From Pseudomonadota bacterium (GTDB lineage: Bacteria > Pseudomonadota > Alphaproteobacteria > Sphingomonadales > Sphingomonadaceae): a stretch of 64,000 bases of DNA. Made by a program: the position numbers and the translations under genes. Positions within the stretch are counted from its first letter, which is position 1; each line of letters opens with the position of its first letter. The notes under the pieces are model-generated. The model was not told the origin of the DNA. It saw only the letters and a list, made by a program, of their open reading frames with translations, and did no database searches. The DNA lies in NCBI GenBank assembly GCA_029779535.1, contig JAKPAG010000049.1:29462-93461 (forward strand), in the 5' to 3' direction. This document shows, in pieces, positions 45,731 to 53,954 of this stretch.

Positions 45731-46230
45731 TCAGGCGCGCAGACGCTGCTGCAACTTGTCCATGCCGATCCGCTCGACCCCGCTGGCAGGCCGGAAATCG
45801 ACCCGCCGCGCTGGAGGAAAGAGCGTGCGAATTCGGCATTGGCCGTGCCGATCCGAGCCATGTTGGCGTGCAGGTTGGTACCGCCATGCAGATGCGCGCG
45901 CAGGCGGTTCTTGCTGGCGCCGTGGGCCAGCACCACCTTGGGCGAAATCGGCCATCGGTCGGAAAAGCGCACCCGGGTGGCTTCGCGGACCAGGCTGGCC
46001 AGCTTGCCGTTGTCGTTGATCGGCAGTGCGCCGGTGCGGTCGGACTTGGCATGGCAATCGACCGCCCCCAGGGTGACCACGTCCGGGTTTATCGCGCGGA
46101 GGAGCTAGCGCCCTTCGGCGGCGTTCGCGGTGGTGCCGATCACGCGAATGCAGGGTTCTTCGGCCCGGCGCGAGATCAGGATGGCGCGCATGGTGGCTGA
46201 ATCGTCGATGGTCCGGACCCGAATGCTCAT
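45731..46230 (-). pseudogene. Decayed cheB-cheD composite
   Basis: Read from 46230 on the minus strand, the frame opens as a CheB receiver (MSIRVRTIDDSATMRAIL, then VIGTTANAAEGR) and hits a stop. In another frame it continues RAINPDVVTL directly into GAVDCHAKSDRTGALPINDNG, a CheB linker, so about 45 codons including the phospho-acceptor Asp are missing. At PKVVLAHGAS the sequence switches to the C-terminal part of CheD (KNRLRAHLHGGTNLHANMAR, IGTANAEFARSFLQR), then shifts frame again to ARRVDFRPASG and a stop at 45731. No functional CheB or CheD can be made. Confidence 0.75.
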
Positions 46231-46334
46231 CGTGCGCTCCGCTGGTAGATGGTCGGCCCGACCGGGGCGAGCAGCCGGGTGGCCGGGCCGGCCGCCCGCT
46301 GGCTGTGGCCGATGTAGAGGAACCCGCGCCCACC
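46227..46334 (-). pseudogene. cheR C-terminal remnant
   Basis: The frame GFLYIGHSQRAAGPATRLLA, then PVGPTIYQRSAR, ending in a stop, is the conserved C-terminus of the chemotaxis methyltransferase CheR. Upstream of it no CheR sequence is recognisable, so the gene is 5'-truncated. Its stop overlaps the cheB remnant start (ATGA), preserving the ancestral cheR-cheB junction. Bases 46335-46474 hold nothing I can identify. Confidence 0.65.
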
Positions 46335-46474
46335 AGCTTGCCAGTTTTTTCGATGTTTATCCTTGCCAAGACCTGCGTTCCATCCTTGCCTGCGATCGGC
46401 GTTGGGTCTTTGCTTGGCAATGTACGGACAGGACTGCGGCAAAGGCCCGCAGGGTGCGGGCGCAGATCAGGGCA

Positions 46475-46812
46475 ATGGTTCCGCTGCACGACGTCCGGGT
46501 TCTTGTGGTTGACGACTCCGCCGCGATGCGAGCGACCAGCTTGATGACCTCAAGCCCAATGTGCTGACGCTCGACGTCGAGATGCCGGGGATGAGCGGGA
46601 TCGACTTCCTCAGGGAAATCATGGCCGAACGGCCAATGCCGGTGGTGATGCTGTCCAGCCTGACGCAAAGCGGCAACGAAGTGTCGCTCAAGGCCTACGA
46701 GTTGGGCGCCGTCGAGTGATTTCCCAAGCCGCTGAAAGCGACGCCCGAACAGTTCGCCAAGGCCGTGGGCAAGCTGGCCGAAACGGTGATCGCGATCTGC
46801 AACCAGGCCTGA
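46475..46812 (+). pseudogene. cheB receiver-domain remnant on the opposite strand
   Basis: It begins [20 protein letters not shown], then loses the segment between the first helix and the phospho-acceptor strand. In the next frame [40 protein letters not shown] and YELGAVE are followed by an in-frame TGA at 46717-46719, and FPKPLKATPEQFAKAVGKLA runs to the final TGA at 46812. The methylesterase domain is absent. It is a second cheB fragment, distinct from the minus-strand one. Confidence 0.75.
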
Positions 46813-46835
46813 CCCTAGTGCCAACCAACGAAATT

Positions 46836-46866
46836 CGGCCTCCCCATCGCGGTGATGGGGAGGCCG
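46836..46866 (-). terminator. Terminator hairpin after the FixJ-type regulator
   Basis: CGGCCTCCCCATC (46836-46848) and GATGGGGAGGCCG (46854-46866) form a perfect 13-bp stem with a 5-nt loop. On the minus strand the stem is followed by AATTTCG. It is 38 bp beyond the regulator stop. Confidence 0.65.
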
Positions 46867-46904
46867 CAGGCAATGTCGGCTGACCGCTGGGTCGCATTGG
46901 GGGA

Positions 46905-47507
46905 TCAGCCGACCAGGGATCCTTCGATCGCGATGCGGATCGCTTCGCTGGTATGGTTCGCGCCCATCTTGTTCAGCATGTTGGCGCGGTGGATTTCGAC
47001 CGTGCGCGGGCTGATCGCCAGGCGTTCGCCGATCAGGCGGTTGGACAGCCCGTCAGCCACCCCGGCCAGCACTTCGCGTTCGCGCTTGGTCAGCTTCTGG
47101 ATGCGGCTGCGGGCCATGGCTTCGCGCAGGCGGGCGCTGCCCTGGGTGCCGCGGCTTTCCTCGGCCACGGCGACGGCCTGGCGCACTTCGGGTTCGGCGA
47201 ACGGCCAGTCGAGATAGTCGATCGCGCCGGTCAGGATGGCCTGGACCACGCGGTGCGTATCGGGCCGTTCCGAATAGGCCACCACCGGCAGCCATTCGCC
47301 CACTTCGGTCATCAGGTCGATCGTGCGGCGGACCATCACACCTTCGTCGTGCACCAGGATCAGGCCGTCGCGGGGCCAGCGCCGCGCCAGTTCGTCCAGG
47401 TCCTCGAACGGTTCGGCGTGGATGTTGGTCCCGGCCAGGCTGTGCGAAATCGCGGCCCGACGGCGGAAGTCGGCATCGATGAGGTACAGGTTAGTGCGAT
47501 CAGTCAT
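46905..47507 (-). CDS. FixJ/LuxR-type response regulator
   Basis: A 200-residue regulator with a receiver-like N-domain (acidic pair at D11/D13, presumed phosphoacceptor D54 in LILVHDEG) and a C-terminal LuxR helix-turn-helix (LTKREREVLAGVADGLSNRL, SPRTVEIHRANMLNKMGA). The receiver is atypical: the usual DxxMP after the Asp is missing. No kinase gene is adjacent. It lies between the chemotaxis remnants and the fliS end of the flagellar cluster, so control of motility genes is plausible but unproven. Confidence 0.82.
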   Translation of the reverse strand: MTDRTNLYLIDADFRRRAAISHSLAGTNIHAEPFEDLDELARRWPRDGLILVHDEGVMVRRTIDLMTEVGEWLPVVAYSERPDTHRVVQAILTGAIDYLDWPFAEPEVRQAVAVAEESRGTQGSARLREAMARSRIQKLTKREREVLAGVADGLSNRLIGERLAISPRTVEIHRANMLNKMGANHTSEAIRIAIEGSLVG

Positions 47508-47726
47508 GGGGTTAACCGTAACGGATTATGCCTAGGTGATAAGCCTGATTTGCATCCGTTTTCGCGAATAAATCTGTCCGAAACCGATATAATCCTGGTG
47601 AATTCGGTGCGATTGCAAATAGGGGATTTTACCTATGGCTGATCTTAAGCTAAAATATACCATATTTAATTCAAACAATTGTCGAAATTTGCCGATTATC
47701 GCGAATTTTACGACAATAGACCATGT
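47508..47726. other. A+T-rich intergenic region
   Basis: A gap of about 220 bp without a convincing gene. Bases 47631-47720 are about 30% G+C by hand count, in a window that is otherwise about two-thirds G+C. It must hold the promoter of the minus-strand regulator starting at 47507. ATTGTCG (47678-47684) and CGACAAT (47711-47717), with flanking A/T tracts, form an imperfect hairpin that could terminate the flagellar transcript after fliS. Confidence 0.5.
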
Positions 47727-48095
47727 TCAGTGAAATAAAGCGCGCGAAATATCGATGAAGTCCTGGCGCACCTGGCCCAGCTTGTTCGCATCGAAGGTCA
47801 GCACGCTGTCCAGCACCGCGCGGCGCGCCGCCTCGTAAAGTTGCAGCAGCGCCGGGGCGATGGCCGCGTCCTGGCTGACCCCCATCTGCAGCGCCGCCAG
47901 CGCGGACAGGGCGCGGGTCAGTGACTGACTTTTCAGCCGGTTATCGTGCTTTTCGTGCGCAAAGACCGCGCTGCCCAGCGCCGCGATCAGCTGTTCATAG
48001 CACAGCGCCACCAGTTGCTGCGGGTTGGCCCCGGCAACGCGGGCGTCGAAATCAACCTTGCGATAGGCTTCGTGGGGAGAGCGCAGGGCCAGCAT
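47727..48095 (-). CDS. fliS: Flagellar export chaperone FliS
   Basis: A 122-residue helical protein with the FliS pattern: YRKVDFDARVAGANPQQLVALCYEQLIAALG near the N-terminus, then RLKSQSLTRALSALAALQMGV and a last helix. FliS binds the flagellin C-terminus in the cytoplasm and prevents premature polymerisation. It is the last gene of the minus-strand flagellar cluster, 9 bp after fliD. Confidence 0.85.
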   Translation of the reverse strand: MLALRSPHEAYRKVDFDARVAGANPQQLVALCYEQLIAALGSAVFAHEKHDNRLKSQSLTRALSALAALQMGVSQDAAIAPALLQLYEAARRAVLDSVLTFDANKLGQVRQDFIDISRALFH

Positions 48096-48104
48096 CGGTC
48101 AGTC

Positions 48105-49526
48105 TCAGTTCTTCGAATTGTTCCAGGCGTCGATCTGGTTCTGCAGGAACGACAGGGTGGATTTGCTGGCGCCGACCCGGCTGTCGACCCCGGCGAACTG
48201 GGTGGCAAGCCGCGCGCGCAGCGCTTCCTGCTTGTCGGCCAGCTTGCTCTGGTCCTCGCTCAGCTGGGTCTTGCGGGCGGTGTAGCGGCTGATCGAGCCG
48301 GTCAGCGATCCGGGATTTGCGGCGGCGGTAACGCTGCGCCCCAGCTTGTCGAGCGAGGCGTAGACCCCGAACAGCCCGGTGGTGAACATCGCGGAAACGC
48401 CATCGGGCGATGCCTTCAGTGTCGCGGTCAGCCGGGCGCTGTCGAACCGGAAGGTGCCGTCGCGGTTGGTCGCGAGGCCCAGGTCAGCCATGGTCGCGGG
48501 CTGCCCGGCAGTGGCGGCGGGCATGACGATCGACCCGGCCAGCCGGGCCAGGGCGGTGCGCAGCGCCCGCGCGCCGGAATCGCGCGCCAGGTCGCCGGTC
48601 TTGGGATCGGCGTCCTTGTTCAACTCGGCCACCAGCTCGTTCAGCGCGCTGGTCAGGTCCTGCATGAAAGTGCCGACCGCGCTGCCCGGATCGGTAAAGC
48701 CGATCGTGGTCGGCGCGCCGGGATTGGTTCCGGTCAGCTTCAGGTTCAGCCCCGGCACGATATCGTTGATCGTGTTGGACGCGGTGCTCATTGCCAGGCC
48801 GTCCAGCTTGAAGCTGGCGTTCTGGGCGGTGGACAGCAGGCGGGTGCCGGGGCTGGCGGGCGTCCAGGCCAGCTGGGCCAGGCCTTCCTCGCCCACGGTC
48901 TCGGTCGCTTCCAGGATGAAGCCGCTGGCCGCGCCATCCTTGCCTTTCAGCATCAGGTGCGCCCCGTCGGCGCCATTGGCGACATAGGCGGTGACCCCGG
49001 CATTGGCGCCGTTGATCTGGGCCGCCACGTCGGCCAGCGTCGCGCCGCTTGCGATGGTCAGGTTGACCGCCGCTTGGGCCGTATCCTCGGTAAATGACGC
49101 GCCGCTGACCGTGCCGAACTTCAGCGTCAGCGTGCCCGCCCCGACCGGCGAAGTGCTGGCGGCATAGGCCGGACTGGTCAGCGTCTGGCCCTTGGCCAGC
49201 GCGGTGACTTCGAGCGAATAGGTGCCCTTGCCGCTGGCCACGCCCCGGCTGACCGTGGCGACCGCGCCGTTGGCGATGGTGGGCTGGGTGGAAAGGTCGC
49301 CCTGGCGCACCCGGTCACCCACTGATGTGGCCAGTTGCAGGATCTGGCTTTTCAGCGTCGATGCTGCCGAAATCTGCCGGTCCAGCGTGTCGCTTTGCGC
49401 GGTCAGACGGTCGATCCGGCCGGCGAACTGGGCGTCGGCCAGGCTTTTTGCCAGGCCCGCCATGTCGATGCCGCTGCCCCCGCCAAGCGCGGAGACGATC
49501 TGGCTGGTGGCGGATGTGGTGGTCAT
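48105..49526 (-). CDS. fliD: Flagellar filament cap protein FliD
   Basis: A 473-residue filament cap (HAP2). The N-terminus ALGGGSGIDMAGLAKSLADAQ and the coiled-coil-forming termini are typical; the central domains are Thr/Ser/Gly-rich. The C-terminus has TARKTQLSEDQSKLADKQEA and ends in FLQNQIDAWNNSKN. Length is normal. It promotes flagellin polymerisation at the filament tip. It is followed by fliS, the usual pairing. Confidence 0.9.
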   Translation of the reverse strand: MTTTSATSQIVSALGGGSGIDMAGLAKSLADAQFAGRIDRLTAQSDTLDRQISAASTLKSQILQLATSVGDRVRQGDLSTQPTIANGAVATVSRGVASGKGTYSLEVTALAKGQTLTSPAYAASTSPVGAGTLTLKFGTVSGASFTEDTAQAAVNLTIASGATLADVAAQINGANAGVTAYVANGADGAHLMLKGKDGAASGFILEATETVGEEGLAQLAWTPASPGTRLLSTAQNASFKLDGLAMSTASNTINDIVPGLNLKLTGTNPGAPTTIGFTDPGSAVGTFMQDLTSALNELVAELNKDADPKTGDLARDSGARALRTALARLAGSIVMPAATAGQPATMADLGLATNRDGTFRFDSARLTATLKASPDGVSAMFTTGLFGVYASLDKLGRSVTAAANPGSLTGSISRYTARKTQLSEDQSKLADKQEALRARLATQFAGVDSRVGASKSTLSFLQNQIDAWNNSKN

Positions 49527-49556
49527 GGCGGAAAGAACGGCAGCGACGCGGGCGCT

Positions 49557-50690
49557 TTAACGCCCGGCCTGCGGGTCGAGCCGGCCATCGGCGTCGAAGC
49601 GCAGCGCCACCGGCACCTCGATCGCGGGGGCGACGGGCCGCTCGCCGCGCCTCAGCGACAGGACAAAGGCCAGCACCCCGGCGACAGCGGCATAGAGCTC
49701 CTCGCGGATCACCTGGTTTTCGCGGGTGGTGAAGTAAACCGAACGCGCCAGCGCCGGGTATTCCAGCGTGGGCACATCCAGTTCGCGCGCCAGTTCGCGC
49801 ATCGCCAGCGCCTTTTCGCCGCGGCCCTTGGCCAGCACGATCGGGGCATTGGCCTTGTCCGGATCATAGGCCATCGCGACCGAGAAATGCGTCGGGTTGG
49901 TCAGCACGAACTGCGCCTCGCGCATCGCCTTGGCGACGCCGCCCATGGCCAGCTGGCGCTGCTTGTTACGGATCGCGGCCTTCTTTTCGGGCGAGCCTTC
50001 GCTCTCCTTGTGCTCGTCGCGCAGTTCCTGCTGGCTCATCCGCAGGCGCAGGTAGCGGCGCAGCCACTGGATCGGGAAGTCGAACAGCGCGATCACCACC
50101 AGCCCCATGGCCAGCGCGAACATCAGGCTGGTCAGCGCGTCCCAGGCAAGCATGAGCTGCCCGGACAGCGACGCTCCGCGCCCGAGGCCAATCAGCCCGG
50201 CAAGGTGCCGCCCGCCCCACGACCAGGCAATCGCGCCCAGCAGCAGCACCTTGGCAAAGCCTTTGCCAACCTCGATCCAGCCCTGCGCGCCGAACATGCG
50301 CTTCAAGCCGGACAGCGGATTTATCCGCGAGCCTTTGGGCAGCAGGTTGCCGCCAACCCAGCGCCCATCCGCCGGGCCGACCTGCGATGCGGTGACGGCG
50401 ATCATCACCCCGACGCTCAGCACCAGCAGCGGCGGCAGGACGCCCATGGCCAGGTTGGCCAGCATCCGCCCGGGGGTGAAATCCTCCAGCGCGGCGCGGT
50501 CCCAGGTCAGGCCCTGGCGCGCGGCATCGGCCATCGCGCCCAGCATCCACGGCCCCGCGAGCTTCAGCCAGACCGCGCCGACCAGCACGGCAATCGCCGT
50601 CGCCAGTTCGCGGCTGCGCAGGATGTCGCCCTTCTGCGCGGCCTCGCGCAGGCGCTTCTCGCTTGGGGCAAAGGTCTTTTCCTCGCTCAT
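49557..50690 (-). CDS. flhB: Flagellar type III export protein FlhB
   Basis: A 377-residue export-gate protein with four hydrophobic segments in the first 210 residues, a cytoplasmic domain and the autocleavage motif NPTH (N265-H268, in FVLTNPTHFSVAMAYD) that drives substrate-specificity switching. The N-terminus EKTFAPSEKRLREAAQKGDI is canonical. Its start overlaps the fliR stop by 4 nt. Confidence 0.95.
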   Translation of the reverse strand: MSEEKTFAPSEKRLREAAQKGDILRSRELATAIAVLVGAVWLKLAGPWMLGAMADAARQGLTWDRAALEDFTPGRMLANLAMGVLPPLLVLSVGVMIAVTASQVGPADGRWVGGNLLPKGSRINPLSGLKRMFGAQGWIEVGKGFAKVLLLGAIAWSWGGRHLAGLIGLGRGASLSGQLMLAWDALTSLMFALAMGLVVIALFDFPIQWLRRYLRLRMSQQELRDEHKESEGSPEKKAAIRNKQRQLAMGGVAKAMREAQFVLTNPTHFSVAMAYDPDKANAPIVLAKGRGEKALAMRELARELDVPTLEYPALARSVYFTTRENQVIREELYAAVAGVLAFVLSLRRGERPVAPAIEVPVALRFDADGRLDPQAGR

Positions 50691-51469
50691 CGTCCGATCA
50701 CCGCGGCGGCATTGGTCAGCGCTTCGGCCGAAAGATCAGCCATCTGTTCGGCGGCGAGCGGCGCGGCCACGATCAGCGCGGCCAGCCCCGCCAGCACGCC
50801 GGCCGGCAGGCCCAGCGCGAACAGGTTGAGCGAGGGGGCGGAGCGGCTCAGCACCCCGGTCAGGAACTGCACCAGCAGCAGCACCAGCGTGACCGGCAGG
50901 GCAATCGCCACGGCGGCCAGGAACATCGCGCCGCCCATCGAGACGACGAGATGCAGCTGATCCGGCGACAGCCAGGCCGCGCCGGGCGGCAGCACCTGGT
51001 AACTGTCCACGACCAGCCGCAGCCAGGTGAGGTGACCGCCCAGCGCGAGGAAGATCACGCTCAGCAGCACGGTAAAATATTGCCCCAGCGCGGGGCTGTG
51101 CGCGCCGCTCAGCGGATCGGCGGCGCTGGCGATCGACATGCCCATCGCCCCGCCGATCTGTTCAGCGGCAATGATCGGCGCGGCGAAGGACAGTTGCAGG
51201 ACAAAGCCCAGCGCCAGCCCGACCAGTGCTTCGGCCGCCACGGCGAGCAGGCCTGACAGCGAGAAAAGCGCCGGCGGCACCTGAACCGGCACCCAGGCGC
51301 AGACCATGACGGAAATCGCCGCGGTCATCGCCACGCGCAGCTGCATCGGCACAGCCGCCGCGCCAAAGAACGGGGCGGCGAGCAGCGCCGCGCCGATCCG
51401 CGTCATGACGAAGACCAGCCGCCACAGCTCGCCCTCGACCGCACCGAACCCGAAGGTCAGCTGGATCAC
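50687..51469 (-). CDS. fliR: Flagellar export gate protein FliR
   Basis: A 260-residue polytopic protein. The FliR pattern is seen in FVMTRIGAALLAAPFFGAAAVP and IIAAEQIGGAMGMSIASAADP. The start is GTG at 51469, overlapping the fliQ stop (GTGA), because homology begins there (VIQLTFG); the frame is open to 51694 but only over fliQ. It forms the export gate with FliP and FliQ. Confidence 0.92.
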   Translation of the reverse strand: MIQLTFGFGAVEGELWRLVFVMTRIGAALLAAPFFGAAAVPMQLRVAMTAAISVMVCAWVPVQVPPALFSLSGLLAVAAEALVGLALGFVLQLSFAAPIIAAEQIGGAMGMSIASAADPLSGAHSPALGQYFTVLLSVIFLALGGHLTWLRLVVDSYQVLPPGAAWLSPDQLHLVVSMGGAMFLAAVAIALPVTLVLLLVQFLTGVLSRSAPSLNLFALGLPAGVLAGLAALIVAAPLAAEQMADLSAEALTNAAAVIGR

Positions 51470-51738
51470 CGGCTGACCTGCGCGATCTGTTCGAAGATCT
51501 GCTGGGTGAAGTCGCCGACCAGCGCCAGCATCGAGGCGCCGAACACCACCAGCACCAGCGCGATCACCGCCAGCTTGGGCACGAAAGTCAGCGTCTGTTC
51601 GTTGACCGAGGTGGCGGCCTGGATCACCCCGACCACCAGGCCGACGGCGAGGCTGGCCAGCAGGACCGGGGCGGCGACCAGCGCGGTCACCCACAGCATC
51701 CGGTCAGCCAGGGCCAGGAGGGAAGCGGTATCATCCAT
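51466..51738 (-). CDS. fliQ: Flagellar export gate protein FliQ
   Basis: A 90-residue protein with two transmembrane hairpin helices. The conserved stretch is VGLVVGVIQAATSVNEQTLTF, near residues 28-48. Length is canonical. It lies 6 bp downstream of fliP and overlaps fliR. Confidence 0.93.
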   Translation of the reverse strand: MDDTASLLALADRMLWVTALVAAPVLLASLAVGLVVGVIQAATSVNEQTLTFVPKLAVIALVLVVFGASMLALVGDFTQQIFEQIAQVSR

Positions 51739-51744
51739 CGCGCG

Positions 51745-52497
51745 TCACCCGAAACTGGCAGCCAGGCTGCCCATCAGCAGCGCCCAGCCATCGACCAGCA
51801 CGAACAGCAGCAGCTTGAACGGCAGGGAAACGATGGTCGGGCTCATCATCATCATCCCCAGGCTCATCAGCACGGAGGAGACGACCAGGTCGATCACCAG
51901 GAACGGCAGGAACAGCATGAAGCCGATCTGGAACGCGGTCTTCAGCTCGCTGGTGACGAAGGCCGGCAGCAGGATCGAAAAGGGCACGTCCTCGGCCCGG
52001 GCGAACTTGGGCGCCTTGGCCATTTCGGCGAACATCGCCAGGTCGTGTTCGCGCGTCTGGCGGATCATGAAGGCGTGGAACTGCTGCCCGCCCGCCGCAA
52101 TCGCCTGTTCGGCGTTGATCGTGCCGGCGGCGTAGGGAGCAATCGCCACCTGGTTCACCCGGTCAAGCGTAGGTGCCATGACGAACAGCGACAGGAACAG
52201 GGCCAGCCCGATCAGCACCTGGTTGGGGGGGCTTTGCTGCAGGCCCAGCGCCTGGCGCAGGATCGACAGCACCACCAGGATCCGGGTGAAGCTGGTCATC
52301 ATCAGGATCAGCCCGGGCAGGATGGTCAGCAGCCCCATGATCAGGAGCAGCTGGAGCGACAGCGACATGCCGCTGCCCTGCGAGCCGTTCACGCTGGCAA
52401 AGGCGCGGTCGAGCGCGCCGGGCACGGCGACCTGGGCCTGGGCCGCCACGGGCAGCAGCAGGGCATTGAGAGCGACGAGGGGGCGCAGGACCTTCAT
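51745..52497 (-). CDS. fliP: Flagellar export gate protein FliP
   Basis: A 250-residue protein with a cleavable signal peptide (MKVLRPLVALNALLLPVAAQAQ) and four transmembrane segments. FliP signatures are SFTRILVVLSILRQALGLQQSPPNQVL and ELKTAFQIGFMLFLPFLVIDL. The ATG at 52497 overlaps the fliO stop. The frame extends upstream over fliO but without homology. Confidence 0.95.
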   Translation of the reverse strand: MKVLRPLVALNALLLPVAAQAQVAVPGALDRAFASVNGSQGSGMSLSLQLLLIMGLLTILPGLILMMTSFTRILVVLSILRQALGLQQSPPNQVLIGLALFLSLFVMAPTLDRVNQVAIAPYAAGTINAEQAIAAGGQQFHAFMIRQTREHDLAMFAEMAKAPKFARAEDVPFSILLPAFVTSELKTAFQIGFMLFLPFLVIDLVVSSVLMSLGMMMMSPTIVSLPFKLLLFVLVDGWALLMGSLAASFG

Positions 52498-52763
52498 TCC
52501 GCCACCTCGCGCGCCGGAGCTTCGGCCAGCCGGGTCAGCCCCTGGCGCGAGGCGGAAACCAGGATCTCGCGGCCATGGAACTCGATCACCGCCAGCTTGA
52601 GCGTGGGCGACAGCATGGTCGTCTCGATCACGCGGACCGACTTGGCCTGGCCGGGCGCAGCGCCCATCTTCGCCTGCCACTTCTGCGCGAACTTCAGCGA
52701 ATACCACGCCAGCGCGCCGATCATCGGCAGCAGCACCAGCAGCTTGAGCAGATACCACAGCAT
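52494..52763 (-). CDS. fliO: Flagellar biosynthesis protein FliO
   Basis: An 89-residue protein: one N-terminal membrane helix (MLWYLLKLLVLLPMIGALAW) followed by a basic cytoplasmic part with SVRVIETTMLSPTLKLAVIE and FHGREILV, the FliO pattern. It helps assemble the FliP ring. It is short, but identity is supported by position between fliN and fliP with 1-nt and 4-nt overlaps. Confidence 0.82.
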   Translation of the reverse strand: MLWYLLKLLVLLPMIGALAWYSLKFAQKWQAKMGAAPGQAKSVRVIETTMLSPTLKLAVIEFHGREILVSASRQGLTRLAEAPAREVAE

Positions 52764-53044
52764 TATTCGCCGCCTTCCGCCGGAGCGGCCGGGGCGCTGC
52801 CGCCGGCCATTTCGACGATGCGCAGGCCAAAGCGGTTGCCCTGGGCAACGATTTCGCCGCGCGCGATCAGCTTGCCGTTGACCATCACGTCAAGCAGCTC
52901 GTCGGTCAGCCGGTCAAGCATGACGACGCTTTCCTCGCCGAGCGAGAGCACGTCCTTGAGCTTCATTTCGGTCCGGCCCAGTTCGACCGAGAGGCGGACG
53001 TCGACTTCCTTCAGAAGGTCAAAGCCGCGGGTGTGGATTGTCAT
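52763..53044 (-). CDS. fliN: Flagellar motor switch protein FliN
   Basis: A 93-residue C-ring protein with the FliN/SpoA domain: VDVRLSVELGRTEMKLKDVLSL, VMLDRLTDELLDVMVNGKLIARGE, GNRFGLRIVEM. The start is ATG 53044; an upstream in-frame TTG (53068) would add eight residues without homology. A short acidic C-terminal tail is present. Confidence 0.9.
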   Translation of the reverse strand: MTIHTRGFDLLKEVDVRLSVELGRTEMKLKDVLSLGEESVVMLDRLTDELLDVMVNGKLIARGEIVAQGNRFGLRIVEMAGGSAPAAPAEGGE

Positions 53045-53060
53045 GGGGGTTCCGTCCTGT

Positions 53061-53954
53061 TCAGGCAATCATGGTGAGCTTGATGGCGACGCAGTCATCC
53101 TGCGCGCCCACGGTGCCGCGGGCGATGACCGTTCCGGCAATGGCGATCGGCACCTGCCGCGCCACCGCCACCGGCAGCACCGTGCCGGGTTCCAGCGCGG
53201 CGATGGCGTGCAGCGGCATGGCCATGTCGACCAGCGTGGCCGAGAGCGGCAGCGGCATGTCGGCAAAGGGGGCCTTGGCCGGATCGGCGGCATGGGGCGC
53301 GCGCGGGCGGGCGGCGGGCACGCGCTCGCCGTGGCCGAACAGTTCTGCCAGGGTGGCGTGGGGCAGGGCCAGCGTCAGCCGCCAGGGCGCGCGCATCCCT
53401 TCCATCACGTCCAGTTCCAGCACCGCCAGCCGGGTTTCCGGGGCGAAGGGGACCAGATCGGCCAGGCTGCCATCGCGGCGCAGGACGCGGATCGCATCGG
53501 CGCTGCCCAGCGCCTGGCCCAGCCTCTGGGCGACCATGCTTTCAAGCCGCTCGATCAGCAGGCGGGCCGACAGCGGGAACTTTTCGGGCAGCACGGCGGG
53601 GGCCTCGCCCTTGCCGCCGAACGCCTTGTCGACCAGCCGCAGCACGGCTTCGGCCTGGAGCGAGGCGAGCAGCGGCGCAGCCCCGATCCCGGCAGCCAGC
53701 AGCGAATTGGCCGCCAGCGGCGCAATCGTGCCGGCCAGGTCCGCCATGGTGGTTTCGCGCACTGGCCGGCATTCCACCGCCGGTGCCTCACCCCCGGCTA
53801 CGGCCAGCAGGCCCTGCGCCAGGTGGCGGGCAAAGCGCTCGCCCGCCTTGGCGAACAGCGGCAGCAGCTCAGCCAGCTCTGGCCCGCGCCGCAGCAATTC
53901 CGCGCAATGCTGCGCGGCGGCCCGTTCGGCCACAAAGGTGCGCTGCGGCTTCAT
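53061..53954 (-). CDS. fliM: Flagellar motor switch protein FliM, lacking the N-terminal CheY-binding segment
   Basis: A 297-residue FliM-type protein. The C-terminal SpoA domain (VDMAMPLHAIAALEPGTVLPV and on to CVAIKLTMIA) and a middle CheC-like domain (LLIERLESMVAQRLGQAL, LVPFAPETRLAVLELDV) are recognisable, though divergent. The usual N-terminal LSQxEIDALL peptide that binds CheY-P is absent: the protein begins MKPQRTFVAERAAAQHCAEL directly after an ATGA overlap with fliL. No upstream in-frame start restores it. It should still build the C-ring but may not respond to CheY in the standard way. Confidence 0.83.
   Translation of the reverse strand: MKPQRTFVAERAAAQHCAELLRRGPELAELLPLFAKAGERFARHLAQGLLAVAGGEAPAVECRPVRETTMADLAGTIAPLAANSLLAAGIGAAPLLASLQAEAVLRLVDKAFGGKGEAPAVLPEKFPLSARLLIERLESMVAQRLGQALGSADAIRVLRRDGSLADLVPFAPETRLAVLELDVMEGMRAPWRLTLALPHATLAELFGHGERVPAARPRAPHAADPAKAPFADMPLPLSATLVDMAMPLHAIAALEPGTVLPVAVARQVPIAIAGTVIARGTVGAQDDCVAIKLTMIA

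Noticed and set aside
46335..46474. A gene or larger CheR remnant upstream of the cheR C-terminus
   Set aside because: All frames translate to sequence without recognisable motifs; only the GFLYIGHS part supports CheR.
47641..47717. Insertion-sequence end or attachment site in the A+T-rich gap
   Set aside because: There is no transposase or integrase gene nearby and no target duplication visible; the inverted repeat is better read as a hairpin.
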